Below, in pieces: positions 38,057-45,427 of a stretch of DNA of 64,000 nucleotides. The DNA comes from CAVPTL01 sp963729195 (GTDB lineage Bacteria > Actinomycetota > Thermoleophilia > Gaiellales > JAICJC01). Position 1 is the stretch's first letter, and each line of letters opens with the position of its first letter. A model generated the notes under the pieces. It had not been told where the DNA came from. It searched no databases and saw only the letters and a list, made by a program, of their open reading frames with translations. Position numbers and translations under genes: made by a program. Location of the stretch: assembly GCA_963729195.1 (NCBI GenBank), contig CAVSNF010000019.1, positions 434,001-498,000 of the forward strand, given 5' to 3'.

Positions 38057-38401
38057 TCACTCGCCGAGGTAGTCGGACAGGGCGGCGGTCAGGATCTCCA
38101 CCAGCTCTGGATCCATGAAGTCGTACTCGTCGGGGATGTCGAGGCAGACCACGGGTGTGTTCCCGAGCGCGGCTCGAAACCGGCGGTCGCGCAAGCGCTC
38201 GACATGCGTCTGTTGCATCGCGTAGACGATGTCGGCCCACTCGATGTCTGCTGCTCTGACCTGCACGCGGGCACTTGGCTCGGTACCGGCGGAGCGCACA
38301 TGACAGGCCGTTGACGTTCGCAGCAGGTGCTCGGCGGTCAGGCTACGGCGCTTGTTGCGGCTGCACACAAACAGCAGGTTTGGGCGGTCACGGGTGGTCA
38401 T
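38057..38401 (-). CDS. Low-molecular-weight protein-tyrosine-phosphatase-like protein
   Basis: 114 aa. It starts with the P-loop LLFVCSRNKRRSLTAEHL, a CX5R signature (Cys-Ser-Arg-Asn-Lys-Arg-Arg), and has CLDIPDEYDFMDPELVEIL near the C-terminus in the position of the general-acid Asp loop. This short form is found in bacteria as an uncharacterised phosphatase. ATG 38401 overlaps the stop of the upstream gene by one base, so the two are probably translated together. Confidence 0.75.
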   Translation of the reverse strand: MTTRDRPNLLFVCSRNKRRSLTAEHLLRTSTACHVRSAGTEPSARVQVRAADIEWADIVYAMQQTHVERLRDRRFRAALGNTPVVCLDIPDEYDFMDPELVEILTAALSDYLGE

Positions 38402-38676
38402 CAATCAGGGTGTATGAACCAGATGAATTGCCAGCTCTCCTGGCGGACACTTTCGAACCAGACGCGAAAGTTGGATCGTTCCGGCTGGACGCATTCCGGC
38501 CAGTCGCACTCGTCGCCCGAGAGCGAGCACTTCTGAAAATAGCGGTATGGGCCGGCGTAGTCGGATGAGGCCGAGCCGTGCTGGATCTCCGCGTCGCAGT
38601 CGCGGCAGCGGTAGCGGGTATCCAGTGAATAGCGGTGCCATCGGTGGGCACATTGGCAACTCTGGGGAGGGCACAT
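38401..38676 (-). CDS. Cys/Trp-rich small protein
   Basis: 91 aa. The N-terminal half has several cysteine pairs (MCPPQSCQC, YRCRDCD) that could bind zinc; the C-terminal half is rich in Trp, Phe and Arg (RVWFESVRQESWQFIWF). No family recognised. It is coupled to the phosphatase gene by a one-base stop/start overlap (TGATG). Confidence 0.5.
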   Translation of the reverse strand: MCPPQSCQCAHRWHRYSLDTRYRCRDCDAEIQHGSASSDYAGPYRYFQKCSLSGDECDWPECVQPERSNFRVWFESVRQESWQFIWFIHPD

Positions 38677-38748
38677 ATCCCCATAGTTGCGCCTGCGGGG
38701 GCGGCCTGACCTCGGGGAATCTCCTGGTTATCGTCAGTCGGTGTGGTC

Positions 38749-38841
38749 TCACATCGAGGTTTGGACGACGATCCACAGGTACGCGGCGACGACGAGGAGG
38801 GCCATGGCAACCACCAGCAATGCGACCTGTCGACGGTTCAC
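38749..38841 (-). CDS. Candidate 30-aa single-pass membrane peptide
   Basis: GTG-initiated frame of 30 codons: VNRRQ, then the hydrophobic run VALLVVAMALLVVAAYLWIV, then VQTSM. The basic head and single membrane helix look like a real small membrane protein, but there is no clear Shine-Dalgarno and the frame could be chance. It is the only coding candidate in the 300-bp gap between 38677 and 38976. Confidence 0.3.
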   Translation of the reverse strand: MNRRQVALLVVAMALLVVAAYLWIVVQTSM

Positions 38842-38976
38842 TCGGGAGAGCCTCTCACAGCCCCGGCTCACGACTCGAAGGCAACGCCGTGCGACGATGT
38901 CGTCGTTGACCGATGAGTTCCGGCGACGCCGCCGGTCTACCCCTGAGCACACACCAACCGTTCGGAGGAGCCCGAT

Positions 38977-39450
38977 ATGACCGTCACCCCCACGCACGCC
39001 AACCGCATGCTGTTCGTCACTCTTCCCGTCCGGGACGTTGAACGCAGCAAGGCGTTTTTCGAGCAGCTCGGGTTCAGCTTCGACCCGCGCTTCAGCGACG
39101 GAGAGACCGTCGCGTGCATGCCGATCGGCGAACAGGCCGTCGTGATGCTGGGCACGCACGAGAAGTTCGCCGAGTTCTCAAAGTTGCCGATCGCGGACCC
39201 CACCACCCACGCGATGGCGCTCTTCTGCTTCAGCGTGGCGAACCGCGACGAGGTCGACACGGTCGCCGATGCCGCGATCGCCGCGGGTGCTCAGGATCAC
39301 GACGACCTGCAGGACTACGGCTTCATGCGCTCGCGCAGCTTCTTCGACTTGGACGGCCACGGCTGGCAGGTGATGTGGATGGACCCGGCAGCAGCGGAGG
39401 TTGGCCCCGAGCAGTTCATGGCCGAGCAGCAGGCGGGCGACCCGGCCTGA
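38977..39450 (+). CDS. VOC-family (glyoxalase/bleomycin-resistance-like) protein
   Basis: 157 aa, intact. MLFVTLPVRDVERSKAFFEQ opens the first beta-alpha-beta module, ALFCFSVANRDEVD the second, and SFFDLDGHGWQVMWMDP is the typical C-terminal strand with a metal-ligand candidate. Family members include lactoylglutathione lyases and 3-demethylubiquinone-type enzymes; the function here is not predictable. Confidence 0.88.
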   Translation: MTVTPTHANRMLFVTLPVRDVERSKAFFEQLGFSFDPRFSDGETVACMPIGEQAVVMLGTHEKFAEFSKLPIADPTTHAMALFCFSVANRDEVDTVADAAIAAGAQDHDDLQDYGFMRSRSFFDLDGHGWQVMWMDPAAAEVGPEQFMAEQQAGDPA

Positions 39451-39501
39451 GGCGCTGGCAGCACCCTCGGCGGGACAGAAAGGGTCAGCCAGGGCGGTTG
39501 G

Positions 39502-39507
39502 TATGCT
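39502..39507 (+). promoter_or_regulatory. -10 box of the 76-aa membrane protein gene
   Basis: TATGCT lies 12 nt before the GTG at 39514. Confidence 0.4.
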
Positions 39508-39513
39508 CGATGT

Positions 39514-39744
39514 GTGATCGACCGACCGATTCTTCGACCGCGAGTCGTGAAGGCAACGCTCGCTGTGGAGATTCTTTGGCTCATAGAGGTCACCTACCTC
39601 ACACGCCATGTCTGGCGGATGGCCGGATCGTCGTTCTCACTGTCCGTTCAACAGGCGGTCGGTGCGTGGGCTGCGCCCGCAATCGCGTTCATCGCGGTTG
39701 CGTGGCTCGTCGAGCAGGGCTTGATGCTTCTCAACGCCCCGTAG
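39514..39744 (+). CDS. 76-aa membrane protein
   Basis: From GTG 39514. Two hydrophobic segments (KATLAVEILWLIEVTYL and VGAWAAPAIAFIAVAWLVEQ) separated by a polar, Arg-containing loop. No family recognised. The last 16 codons lie inside a 78-bp sequence that is repeated downstream (39801-39878), so the 3' end of this gene was the source or target of a local duplication. Confidence 0.55.
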   Translation: MIDRPILRPRVVKATLAVEILWLIEVTYLTRHVWRMAGSSFSLSVQQAVGAWAAPAIAFIAVAWLVEQGLMLLNAP

Positions 39745-39773
39745 CCGACCGACGCTGACCGTCGACGAGAAAA
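39696..39773 (+). repeat. 78-bp direct repeat, copy 1
   Basis: Begins GGTTGCGTGGCTCGTCGAGC inside the membrane protein gene, runs through CTTCTCAACGCCCCGTAGCC (containing the stop codon) and ends CGTCGACGAGAAAA. About 90 percent identical to copy 2. Confidence 0.85.
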
Positions 39774-39800
39774 GGCTGCGCCAACAATCTCGATCAGAGA

Positions 39801-39878
39801 GGTTGCGTGGCTCGGCGAGCAGCGCTTGAGCTTCTCAACGCCCCGTAGCCGACCGCGCTTGACCGTCGACCAGAAAAA
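39801..39878 (+). repeat. 78-bp direct repeat, copy 2, abutting tRNA-Gly
   Basis: Begins GGTTGCGTGGCTCGGCGAGC and ends CGTCGACCAGAAAAAA directly at the tRNA-Gly 3' end. Differences from copy 1 are scattered single bases and small indels. The A-run gives the minus-strand tRNA a T-run terminator. Confidence 0.85.
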
Positions 39879-39949
39879 AGCGGGCGAGCGGAATCGAACC
39901 GCCATCAACGGCTTGGAAGGCCGATGCTCTACCGTTGAGCTACGCCCGC
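39879..39949 (-). tRNA. tRNA-Gly (anticodon TCC)
   Basis: 71-nt cloverleaf on the minus strand: acceptor GCGGGCG/CGCCCGC, D-arm with TAGCTCAACGGTAGAGCA, anticodon loop CTTCCAA with anticodon TCC, T-arm GGCGG-TTCGATT-CCGCT, discriminator T, the usual base for bacterial tRNA-Gly. The CCA end is not encoded. A T-run follows directly in its transcript. Confidence 0.96.
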
Positions 39950-40004
39950 TGGGTCTGAATCCGCTCACCAGGATTCGCCGCCAGTCTACGTCACATCCTG
40001 GAGA

Positions 40005-40586
40005 TCAGGCGAGGCTCGCCACGACCCGCCGGAGCATCGGCCGCAGATCGGCGTCGATGAAATCGGCGTGGGGCAATGAGAGCTGCGCCAGCAGGCTGCC
40101 TTCGAGCAGGGTGACGAGGATCCGGGTGGCCTCGTCCGGTCGGGGCAGACCCGACGCCTCCACCAGTGTCGCCAGCGACTGCATGTACACCGCCTCCCAG
40201 CGCTCGGCCAGCGGACGCAGCTGCGGCCGGCGGCCGGCTTCGATCATCAACTCGTACTGCGCCACCAGCGGCGCGTCCGCGTCCTCCAGTTGGGCTTCGG
40301 TCAGCCGCACCAGCCGCTCCACCAGCTGGTCGTGCGAGATCGGGCCGTCGACGGCGGTGTGGTCGGCCAGGAGCGTCGTGGAGCGTTCGATCACCAGGTC
40401 GAGCGCCTCCTGCACGAGCGCGTCCTTGGAATCGAAGTAGTAGGTGGTCGACGCCAGCGAGACTCCGGCATCTGCCGCCACGGCCCGGTGGGTGACGGCA
40501 TCGGCCCCCGACCGGCTGATCACCCGCAGCGTTGCCTCGACGATCTCGGCCCGCCGCCGGCTGGATCGTTTGCCCGATGCGATCAC
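40005..40586 (-). CDS. TetR-family transcriptional regulator
   Basis: 193 aa from GTG 40586. N-terminal helix-turn-helix: RRAEIVEATLRVISRSGADA, then HRAVAADAGVSLASTTYYF, the classic TetR recognition helix region. The C-terminal ligand domain has no recognised specificity. It is the second gene after the flavin amine oxidase (GTGA overlap at 40583), so it probably controls that operon. A candidate operator lies in the divergent promoter region at 41909. Confidence 0.92.
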   Translation of the reverse strand: MIASGKRSSRRRAEIVEATLRVISRSGADAVTHRAVAADAGVSLASTTYYFDSKDALVQEALDLVIERSTTLLADHTAVDGPISHDQLVERLVRLTEAQLEDADAPLVAQYELMIEAGRRPQLRPLAERWEAVYMQSLATLVEASGLPRPDEATRILVTLLEGSLLAQLSLPHADFIDADLRPMLRRVVASLA

Positions 40587-41878
40587 GATTTTACGCCGGC
40601 GGTGGCACGTGCCCACGCCCCGGCGCGCAGGCCCGATTCGATCGCCCCGTCGATGAATCCCGCCCAGCCGTTGGCGAGGTCCGAGCCGGCCAGCAGCACC
40701 CGCCCCTCGGCTCGGCGCATCTCGGCGTGGTGGTCGCTGTACCAGCCGGGACGGTGGATCGCCCAGGTGCCCTGCGAGAACTCGTCGGCGAGCCAGTCGT
40801 TGGCGGTCGCATCGAGTACCTCGTATCCGGGGATGATGCGGTCGAGGGCATGCTGCACCCCGCGGAGGTCGGAGGCGTCGCACTGGGCGGCATCCAGCCC
40901 GAATCCGATCATGATCTGGGTGTCGTCGTCTCCCAGGATCTCGCTGTCGAGATAGCCGAACTCGTGGCCCGGTCGGATCGTGTTTTGACCGATCCGAGGG
41001 CCGCGGGCGCGGATGAAGATCTTGATGCCGCGCGACGCCTGGCCCAGCGCGATTCCGGCGGCCTTGCCCGGCGACAGTCCCGGCTCGAACGAGATCGCGC
41101 CGAGCGTGTTGAGCGGCACCGCCACCACCACGGCTCGAGCGGTGAGGATCTCTGCCGAGCGCGTATGCACCTCGACCGCTGACGCGGTTTGGGTGATCGC
41201 AGCCACCGGTGTCTCGAGTCGTGTCTGGAACTCAGCGCCACCGGCGATCGCCCGCAGCAGCGAGCCGGTGCCGGTGGGCAAGGTGACCCGCCCGCCCGTG
41301 TACTGGGTGAGCTTGAGGCTGCCCCCCGACAGCTGGTGCCAGCGCAGGATGCTGACTGCGCCGCCGTCGTCGAGCGGCCCGTGAACGACCGACTCGAGCT
41401 CGGCCGCCAACACGTCGTGCTCCTCGTCGTCGAGTTCGAGCTGTGCCATCCGCTCGGTCACCGACAGGCGATCGAAGCGCTCCAGCAGGTCGATTCGAAG
41501 CAGCGGGTCATACGGCGCCGGCAGCGCCTCGTCGACTCCCTCCACGAACTGATCCCAGCCGCGCTGGGCGATCGCGTCGCGCTCGGCGACGGTGCCTTCG
41601 CGGCGCTCGTCCCCGACGAACCATCCCGTGACGTCGGCGTCGGCGCTGAGGTCGACGGCGAGGCCGGCGCGGGTGATCTCCGACCAGGTGTGGGGTTGAT
41701 GCCAGTGCACCCAACCGCCGCCGTACTCGATGTCGACGCCGTTCCAGGGAGCTGTCCAGGTGCGGCCACCGATGCGGTCACGGGCTTCGAGCAGGAGGGT
41801 GTCAAGGCCGGCAATTGCAGATTCCCGGGCGGTGGTGACGCCGGCGAATCCGCCGCCGACAACGATCACGTCGTACAT
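40583..41878 (-). CDS. Flavin-dependent amine oxidase
   Basis: 431 aa, intact, from ATG 41878. The FAD dinucleotide motif is VIVVGGGFAGVTTARESAIA, the second flavin contact RIGGRTW, and the C-terminal flavin motif VLLAGSDLANGWAGFIDGAIESG. Mid-protein GWVHWHQPHTWSEITRAG is typical of the monoamine/polyamine oxidase family. No signal peptide, so it acts in the cytoplasm. It oxidises a primary or secondary amine to the aldehyde, giving H2O2. Operon with a TetR regulator; divergent to an HD-domain gene. Confidence 0.9.
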   Translation of the reverse strand: MYDVIVVGGGFAGVTTARESAIAGLDTLLLEARDRIGGRTWTAPWNGVDIEYGGGWVHWHQPHTWSEITRAGLAVDLSADADVTGWFVGDERREGTVAERDAIAQRGWDQFVEGVDEALPAPYDPLLRIDLLERFDRLSVTERMAQLELDDEEHDVLAAELESVVHGPLDDGGAVSILRWHQLSGGSLKLTQYTGGRVTLPTGTGSLLRAIAGGAEFQTRLETPVAAITQTASAVEVHTRSAEILTARAVVVAVPLNTLGAISFEPGLSPGKAAGIALGQASRGIKIFIRARGPRIGQNTIRPGHEFGYLDSEILGDDDTQIMIGFGLDAAQCDASDLRGVQHALDRIIPGYEVLDATANDWLADEFSQGTWAIHRPGWYSDHHAEMRRAEGRVLLAGSDLANGWAGFIDGAIESGLRAGAWARATAGVKS

Positions 41879-41908
41879 GTGCGAACCTTCGGTAGGCGGT
41901 AAAGAATG

Positions 41909-41926
41909 GTACAAGTGTACAGTACA
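41909..41926. promoter_or_regulatory. Candidate operator between amine oxidase and HD gene
   Basis: GGTACAAGTGTACAGTAC contains three GTAC half-sites, the first two spaced as GTAC-AAGT-GTAC. It lies in the 73-bp gap between the divergent start codons (41878 and 41952). The adjacent TetR protein is the obvious candidate to bind it. Confidence 0.4.
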
Positions 41927-41951
41927 GAAGCACCGATTTCGAAGGGGAGCC

Positions 41952-42503
41952 ATGGAGACAGTTAGCTTCACCGCGATGGCCGAAGGCACCAAGGCCGACT
42001 ACGACCTGCTGGCGCGGTACGAGCACGAGTACATGGCGGCGTACCCTGACCGATTGCTGGACGCGCTGGACAAGCTCAAAGACGCATTCGCCGGGTACCA
42101 GGTCAGCCGCTATGAGCACTCGTTGCAGTCAGCCACCCGGGCGCACCGAGACGGCCGCGACGAGGAATACGTGGTGGCGGCGCTGTTGCACGACATCGGT
42201 GACGACCTCGCGCCCTACACCCACGGCGAGATGGTGGCGGCGGTGCTGAAGCCGTACGTGCGCCCCGAGGTGTGCTGGGCGGTCAAGCATCACGGGCTGT
42301 TCCAGATGTACTACTACGGACGCCATACCGGCGATGACCCCGACGGCCGTGATCGCTACCGCGACCACGAATATTTCGACGCCTGCGCCGAGTTCTGCGA
42401 GCTGTACGACCAGAATTGCTTCGATCCCGGCTACGAATCGCTCGGGGTGGAGGTGTTCGAACCGATGGTGCGGAGGGTGTTTGCGGAGCCTCGGTACCTC
42501 TGA
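41952..42503 (+). CDS. HD-domain protein, PhnZ/TmpB-like
   Basis: 183 aa from ATG 41952 with AAGGGGAG upstream. HD-fold metal ligands: SRYEHSLQSATRAH, AALLHDIGDDLAPY (His-Asp), VKHHGLF, and late ACAEFCELYDQNCFDPGYES. The order and the DQNxFDP segment recall the HD mixed-valent di-iron oxygenases that cleave 2-hydroxy-organophosphonates, but I infer this from pattern memory; an ordinary HD phosphohydrolase is possible. The N-terminal Tyr/Glu pair in DLLARYEHEYMAAY is compatible with the oxygenase type. It lies divergent to an amine oxidase and near a second FAD oxidase. Confidence 0.6.
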   Translation: METVSFTAMAEGTKADYDLLARYEHEYMAAYPDRLLDALDKLKDAFAGYQVSRYEHSLQSATRAHRDGRDEEYVVAALLHDIGDDLAPYTHGEMVAAVLKPYVRPEVCWAVKHHGLFQMYYYGRHTGDDPDGRDRYRDHEYFDACAEFCELYDQNCFDPGYESLGVEVFEPMVRRVFAEPRYL

Positions 42504-42561
42504 GCAGCCATCTCCTCACAAAATCTTCACCAGTTGGGTGTGGATTCGGCCGCGAGAAATG

Positions 42562-42567
42562 CAACAA
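42562..42567 (+). promoter_or_regulatory. -10 box of the 65-aa protein gene
   Basis: AACAAT lies 13 nt before the ATG at 42575. Confidence 0.35.
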
Positions 42568-42574
42568 TGGTGGC

Positions 42575-42772
42575 ATGCGAAGACGAAATCGAGTCGAGGT
42601 GCATTTCGCCGACGGCCGTGTGATGGCCGCCGGCGGGATCAAGTCGGCGCGTGAGTTGGCGCGATCCGGCAGCGCCCGGATGCCCGCGGAGATCTGGCAC
42701 GTATCTGGCAATGACGTCGGCATCGGCCGGCTGGTGGATCGCGTCGAGTCCCTGCGAGCAGAACACCGCTAG
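42575..42772 (+). CDS. 65-aa basic hypothetical protein
   Basis: Starts MRRRNRVEVHFADGRVMAAG and ends VDRVESLRAEHR. Basic, without membrane segment; strand-rich first half and helical second half. No family recognised. It is convergent with the FAD oxidase gene, 9 bp from its stop. Confidence 0.5.
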   Translation: MRRRNRVEVHFADGRVMAAGGIKSARELARSGSARMPAEIWHVSGNDVGIGRLVDRVESLRAEHR

Positions 42773-42781
42773 GCTCCAACC

Positions 42782-44146
42782 CTATTTTGGCGGCATGAAC
42801 GGCGCGACCAGCCGCGTCAGCTGAGACCTGCGGCCGGTGGCATCCTCGCGCACGTCGGCGTCGTGCAGCACGCGGATGATTGTCCGCGATGCCAGATAGC
42901 GCAGCGGCTCGGGCTCCCACCGCCGGCTGTGGTGATCGACCCACGGCAGTGACACCAGATCGGTGTCGCGTTCGAGCACGAGGTCGGCGAGCGTGCGACC
43001 GGCGATGTTTGCCGCAGCCACGCCGTGACCCGAGTATCCGCCCGCCCGGCCGTATCCTCGTTCGCGGTTGTAGCCGATGCTCATGCTCCAATCCCGAGGC
43101 ACTGCCAGCGGCCCGCCCCAGTGGTGGGTGACGGCGGCGTCGGCGGCGGCCGGAAAATGCCGCGTCAGTGCCGCCACCAGCCGCGTCCTGACCGACTCGG
43201 AGCGCTCGTTGTGCTCGGCGATCGGCTGACTCAGCTGGTACGGCGCACCGCGGCCACCGATTGCGATCCGACCGTCAATCGTCCGTTGCGCGTAGAAGAA
43301 CAGGTGGTGCATGTCGCCGACCAGGAGGCCGTCGCGCCACCCCAGCTCGGCCCACACCTCATCCGGCAGCGGCTCGGTCGCGATCATCAGCGAGTACAGC
43401 GGTAGATAGCGCATGCGCTCGCCGGGAAGCTGCGTGGTGTACGACTCAGTCGCCCCCAGCACCACGTCGGCGCGCACCGTCCCCTGCGCGCAGCGCACGC
43501 TGCCCTTGCCGAGTTCAAGCACCTCGCTCTGCTCGTACACGGTCACGCCGAGCTGCTCACAGGTGTCGGCCAGGCCCCGCACCAGCCGGGCGGGATCGAC
43601 CCGCGCCCCGTGCGGCGAGTAAGAGGCTGCCAGCACGCCGGGGATGTTGATGTGCTCAGCGGCCGCCTCGGCGTCGATCAGCGAGCGACCGGCGTAGCTG
43701 CCCAGGCGTTCGCGCTGGGGCTCGCTGGTGGCGACGATGATGCTGCCCTGCTTGGAGTATCCACAGTCGATTCCCGCCGACTCGACCACGCGCCCAACCT
43801 CGTCGACCGCATGCTCGGTTGCCTCACGTGCTCGCAGCATGGCGTTGTCGCTGTCGGAAAGGCCGTACGCCGCGGCACTCCCGGCGACCCCTGAAGACAC
43901 CCATCCACCGTTTCGTCCCGACGGGCCGTACCCCGCGATCTCGCGTTCGAGTACCACCACCCGCAGGTCGGGTTGGAGCGATTTCAGGTAGAAGGCCGTC
44001 CAAAGACCGGTGAATCCCGCGCCCACGACAGCCACGTCGCAGTCGATGTCCCCGGGCAGCGCCGCACGCGGCGTGAGCGTATCCGGGAGGCTGTCGAGCC
44101 ACAGGCTACGCGCGCGGTAACGGGCTTCGAGCGCTGTGGCAGACAT
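42782..44146 (-). CDS. FAD-dependent oxidoreductase of the DAO family
   Basis: 454 aa from ATG 44146, intact. FAD-binding CDVAVVGAGFTGLWTAFYL, then EREIAGYGPSGRNGGWVSSG, the DAO-family active-site entrance with RNGG. C-terminal GYGRAGGYSGHGVAAANIAG contacts the flavin. Relatives oxidise glycine, sarcosine, D-amino acids, gamma-glutamylputrescine or N-methyl amines, so an amine substrate is likely. No signal peptide. It is the second amine-type oxidase within 4 kb. Confidence 0.87.
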   Translation of the reverse strand: MSATALEARYRARSLWLDSLPDTLTPRAALPGDIDCDVAVVGAGFTGLWTAFYLKSLQPDLRVVVLEREIAGYGPSGRNGGWVSSGVAGSAAAYGLSDSDNAMLRAREATEHAVDEVGRVVESAGIDCGYSKQGSIIVATSEPQRERLGSYAGRSLIDAEAAAEHINIPGVLAASYSPHGARVDPARLVRGLADTCEQLGVTVYEQSEVLELGKGSVRCAQGTVRADVVLGATESYTTQLPGERMRYLPLYSLMIATEPLPDEVWAELGWRDGLLVGDMHHLFFYAQRTIDGRIAIGGRGAPYQLSQPIAEHNERSESVRTRLVAALTRHFPAAADAAVTHHWGGPLAVPRDWSMSIGYNRERGYGRAGGYSGHGVAAANIAGRTLADLVLERDTDLVSLPWVDHHSRRWEPEPLRYLASRTIIRVLHDADVREDATGRRSQLTRLVAPFMPPK

Positions 44147-44161
44147 CGATTGGCGAGTGTA

Positions 44162-44188
44162 GCGGGGGCGGTGCCGATCGGCCCCCGC
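44162..44188. repeat. GC-rich inverted repeat
   Basis: GCGGGGGC (44162-44169) and GCCCCCGC (44181-44188) form an 8-bp perfect stem with an 11-nt loop, 16 bp upstream of the FAD oxidase start codon. Confidence 0.6.
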
Positions 44189-44202
44189 ACCCGTGGAGAG
44201 AA

Positions 44203-44277
44203 GGGCGCCGGGCGTGTGGCCGGTCGCTCGCCGCCGCCTCCTCGTGACGACGGCGACCGGCCACATACCCGGCGCCC
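44203..44277. repeat. 25-bp long inverted repeat
   Basis: Arms 44203-44227 (GGGCGCCGGGCGTGTGGCCG...) and 44253-44277 (GCGACCGGCCACATACCCGG...) pair at 23 of 25 positions around a 25-nt loop. It lies between two divergent genes, so it is not an obvious terminator. No coding frame covers it convincingly. Confidence 0.7.
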
Positions 44278-44368
44278 GTTCCCGACTCCCCCTGACCCAG
44301 GCCTACCCGCCGGCCGGCATTGCCAAACTCGTAAGATCCGACGACACAACCACCCAAGGAGCCGTGAC

Positions 44369-44836
44369 ATGACCACCAAGGCTGATTTCACCGAGGAAGA
44401 ATGGAAGACTGTGCTGGAGGCCCCTCCGGCGGCCGGGCTGATGGTCGCCGCGGCGCAGCGTGGCGGGAGCTTCCGCGAGAGCTTTGGCATCGCCAAGGCC
44501 TACACCGAGGCTCGCAAGCAGCACGGTGAGAGTGCCCTGCTGGACGAGATCGCCTCCACCAAGCCGGCGATGGATCACACCCGCCATCACTCGCTGGACG
44601 AGCTGCGCGAGGCCACCCTCAAGCACCTCACAGACGCGGTGGCGGTGCTCGATGCTAAGGCCACGCCGGATGAGGTGCAGCAATACAAGGAGTTTGTGGT
44701 GTCGCTCGCAGAGCGGGTCGCAGCGGCCCATCGCGAGGGGTTTCTGGGGTTGAGTGGCGAGCGTGTCAGCGACGCTGAGACCGCAGCCGTCAACGAGATC
44801 AAGACCACACTGGGACTGCCCACGGGAGGCGGCTGA
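44369..44836 (+). CDS. Conserved-looking helical protein of unknown function
   Basis: 155 aa from ATG 44369, with AAGGAG 10 nt upstream and TAAGAT at 44332 as a -10 candidate. Mostly amphipathic helices: ADFTEEEWKTVLEAPPAAGL, FRESFGIAKAYTEARKQHG, ELREATLKHLTDAVAVLD, FVVSLAERVAAAHREGFLGL. No membrane segment or enzyme motif. I recall similar proteins without a function in other actinobacteria; nothing specific can be claimed. Confidence 0.7.
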   Translation: MTTKADFTEEEWKTVLEAPPAAGLMVAAAQRGGSFRESFGIAKAYTEARKQHGESALLDEIASTKPAMDHTRHHSLDELREATLKHLTDAVAVLDAKATPDEVQQYKEFVVSLAERVAAAHREGFLGLSGERVSDAETAAVNEIKTTLGLPTGGG

Positions 44837-44948
44837 GCCGGGAGAGAGGCCAGATCGTTAATTCTCTGCGAAGGGCTCTCGACACCCGGGGTACGCACTC
44901 GTACATTTGACACATTACTGGTGTCGAAACGTCTCCCGGAGGGTCATT

Positions 44949-45341
44949 GTGAAGAAGCCCGTAGTTGTTGCTGCCACTCTTGCGTTGCTGGCGGCGCCCG
45001 CCACAGCATTCGCGCTGACGAGCTCGCCGGCACTGCCGACGACCTTCAGCCTGTCGAGCGCAGGTGGTGTGGCCAATTGCACCAAGCTGCCGTATGTCAC
45101 CACCGCCAAGAACGACGTGCTGGCTCAGATCACGATCTCGTCCGCCGGCGTCAAGATCAAGTCGCTGCGTGCTCACAACGTTCCTGCGGGCAAGCACGTG
45201 ATTCGCTGGTGTGGCAAGGACAACACCGGTGCCTATGTCGCCCCCGGACAGTTCACCTGGCATGTCCAGACCCGGCACCTCGCGGGTCAGGTAGGCCTCA
45301 GCCCGGCGACTCCTGACCGCGTGGTCACGGTTATCGCCTAG
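44949..45341 (+). CDS. Secreted protein with FlgD-Ig-like domain
   Basis: 130 aa from GTG 44949, with GGAGGG 8 nt upstream. Signal peptide KKPVVVAATLALLAAPATAF. The mature part ends in an Ig-like strand set, VPAGKHVIRWCGKDNTGAYV then APGQFTWHVQ, the pattern of FlgD-type Ig domains (W-x-G-x-D-x-x-G...G-x-Y/F). Two cysteines could form a disulfide. It is followed by a strong hairpin terminator. Confidence 0.7.
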   Translation: MKKPVVVAATLALLAAPATAFALTSSPALPTTFSLSSAGGVANCTKLPYVTTAKNDVLAQITISSAGVKIKSLRAHNVPAGKHVIRWCGKDNTGAYVAPGQFTWHVQTRHLAGQVGLSPATPDRVVTVIA

Positions 45342-45351
45342 GCCCAAAGCG

Positions 45352-45394
45352 CGCCCCCGACCGCGATCCTCAGGGGAGGTCGCGATCGGGGGCG
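45352..45394 (+). terminator. Hairpin terminator
   Basis: CGCCCCCGA...TCGGGGGCG forms a long GC stem (with an inner CGCGATC/GGTCGCG part) just after the secreted-protein gene; a short GTTGTG follows. The T-run is weak, as is usual at this GC. Confidence 0.6.
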
Positions 45395-45414
45395 TTGTGC
45401 GTTCCAAGACGCGC

Positions 45415-45420
45415 TATCGT
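45415..45420 (+). promoter_or_regulatory. -10 box of the SDR gene
   Basis: TATCGT lies 13 nt before the ATG at 45428. Confidence 0.35.
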
Positions 45421-45427
45421 GCCGTGG

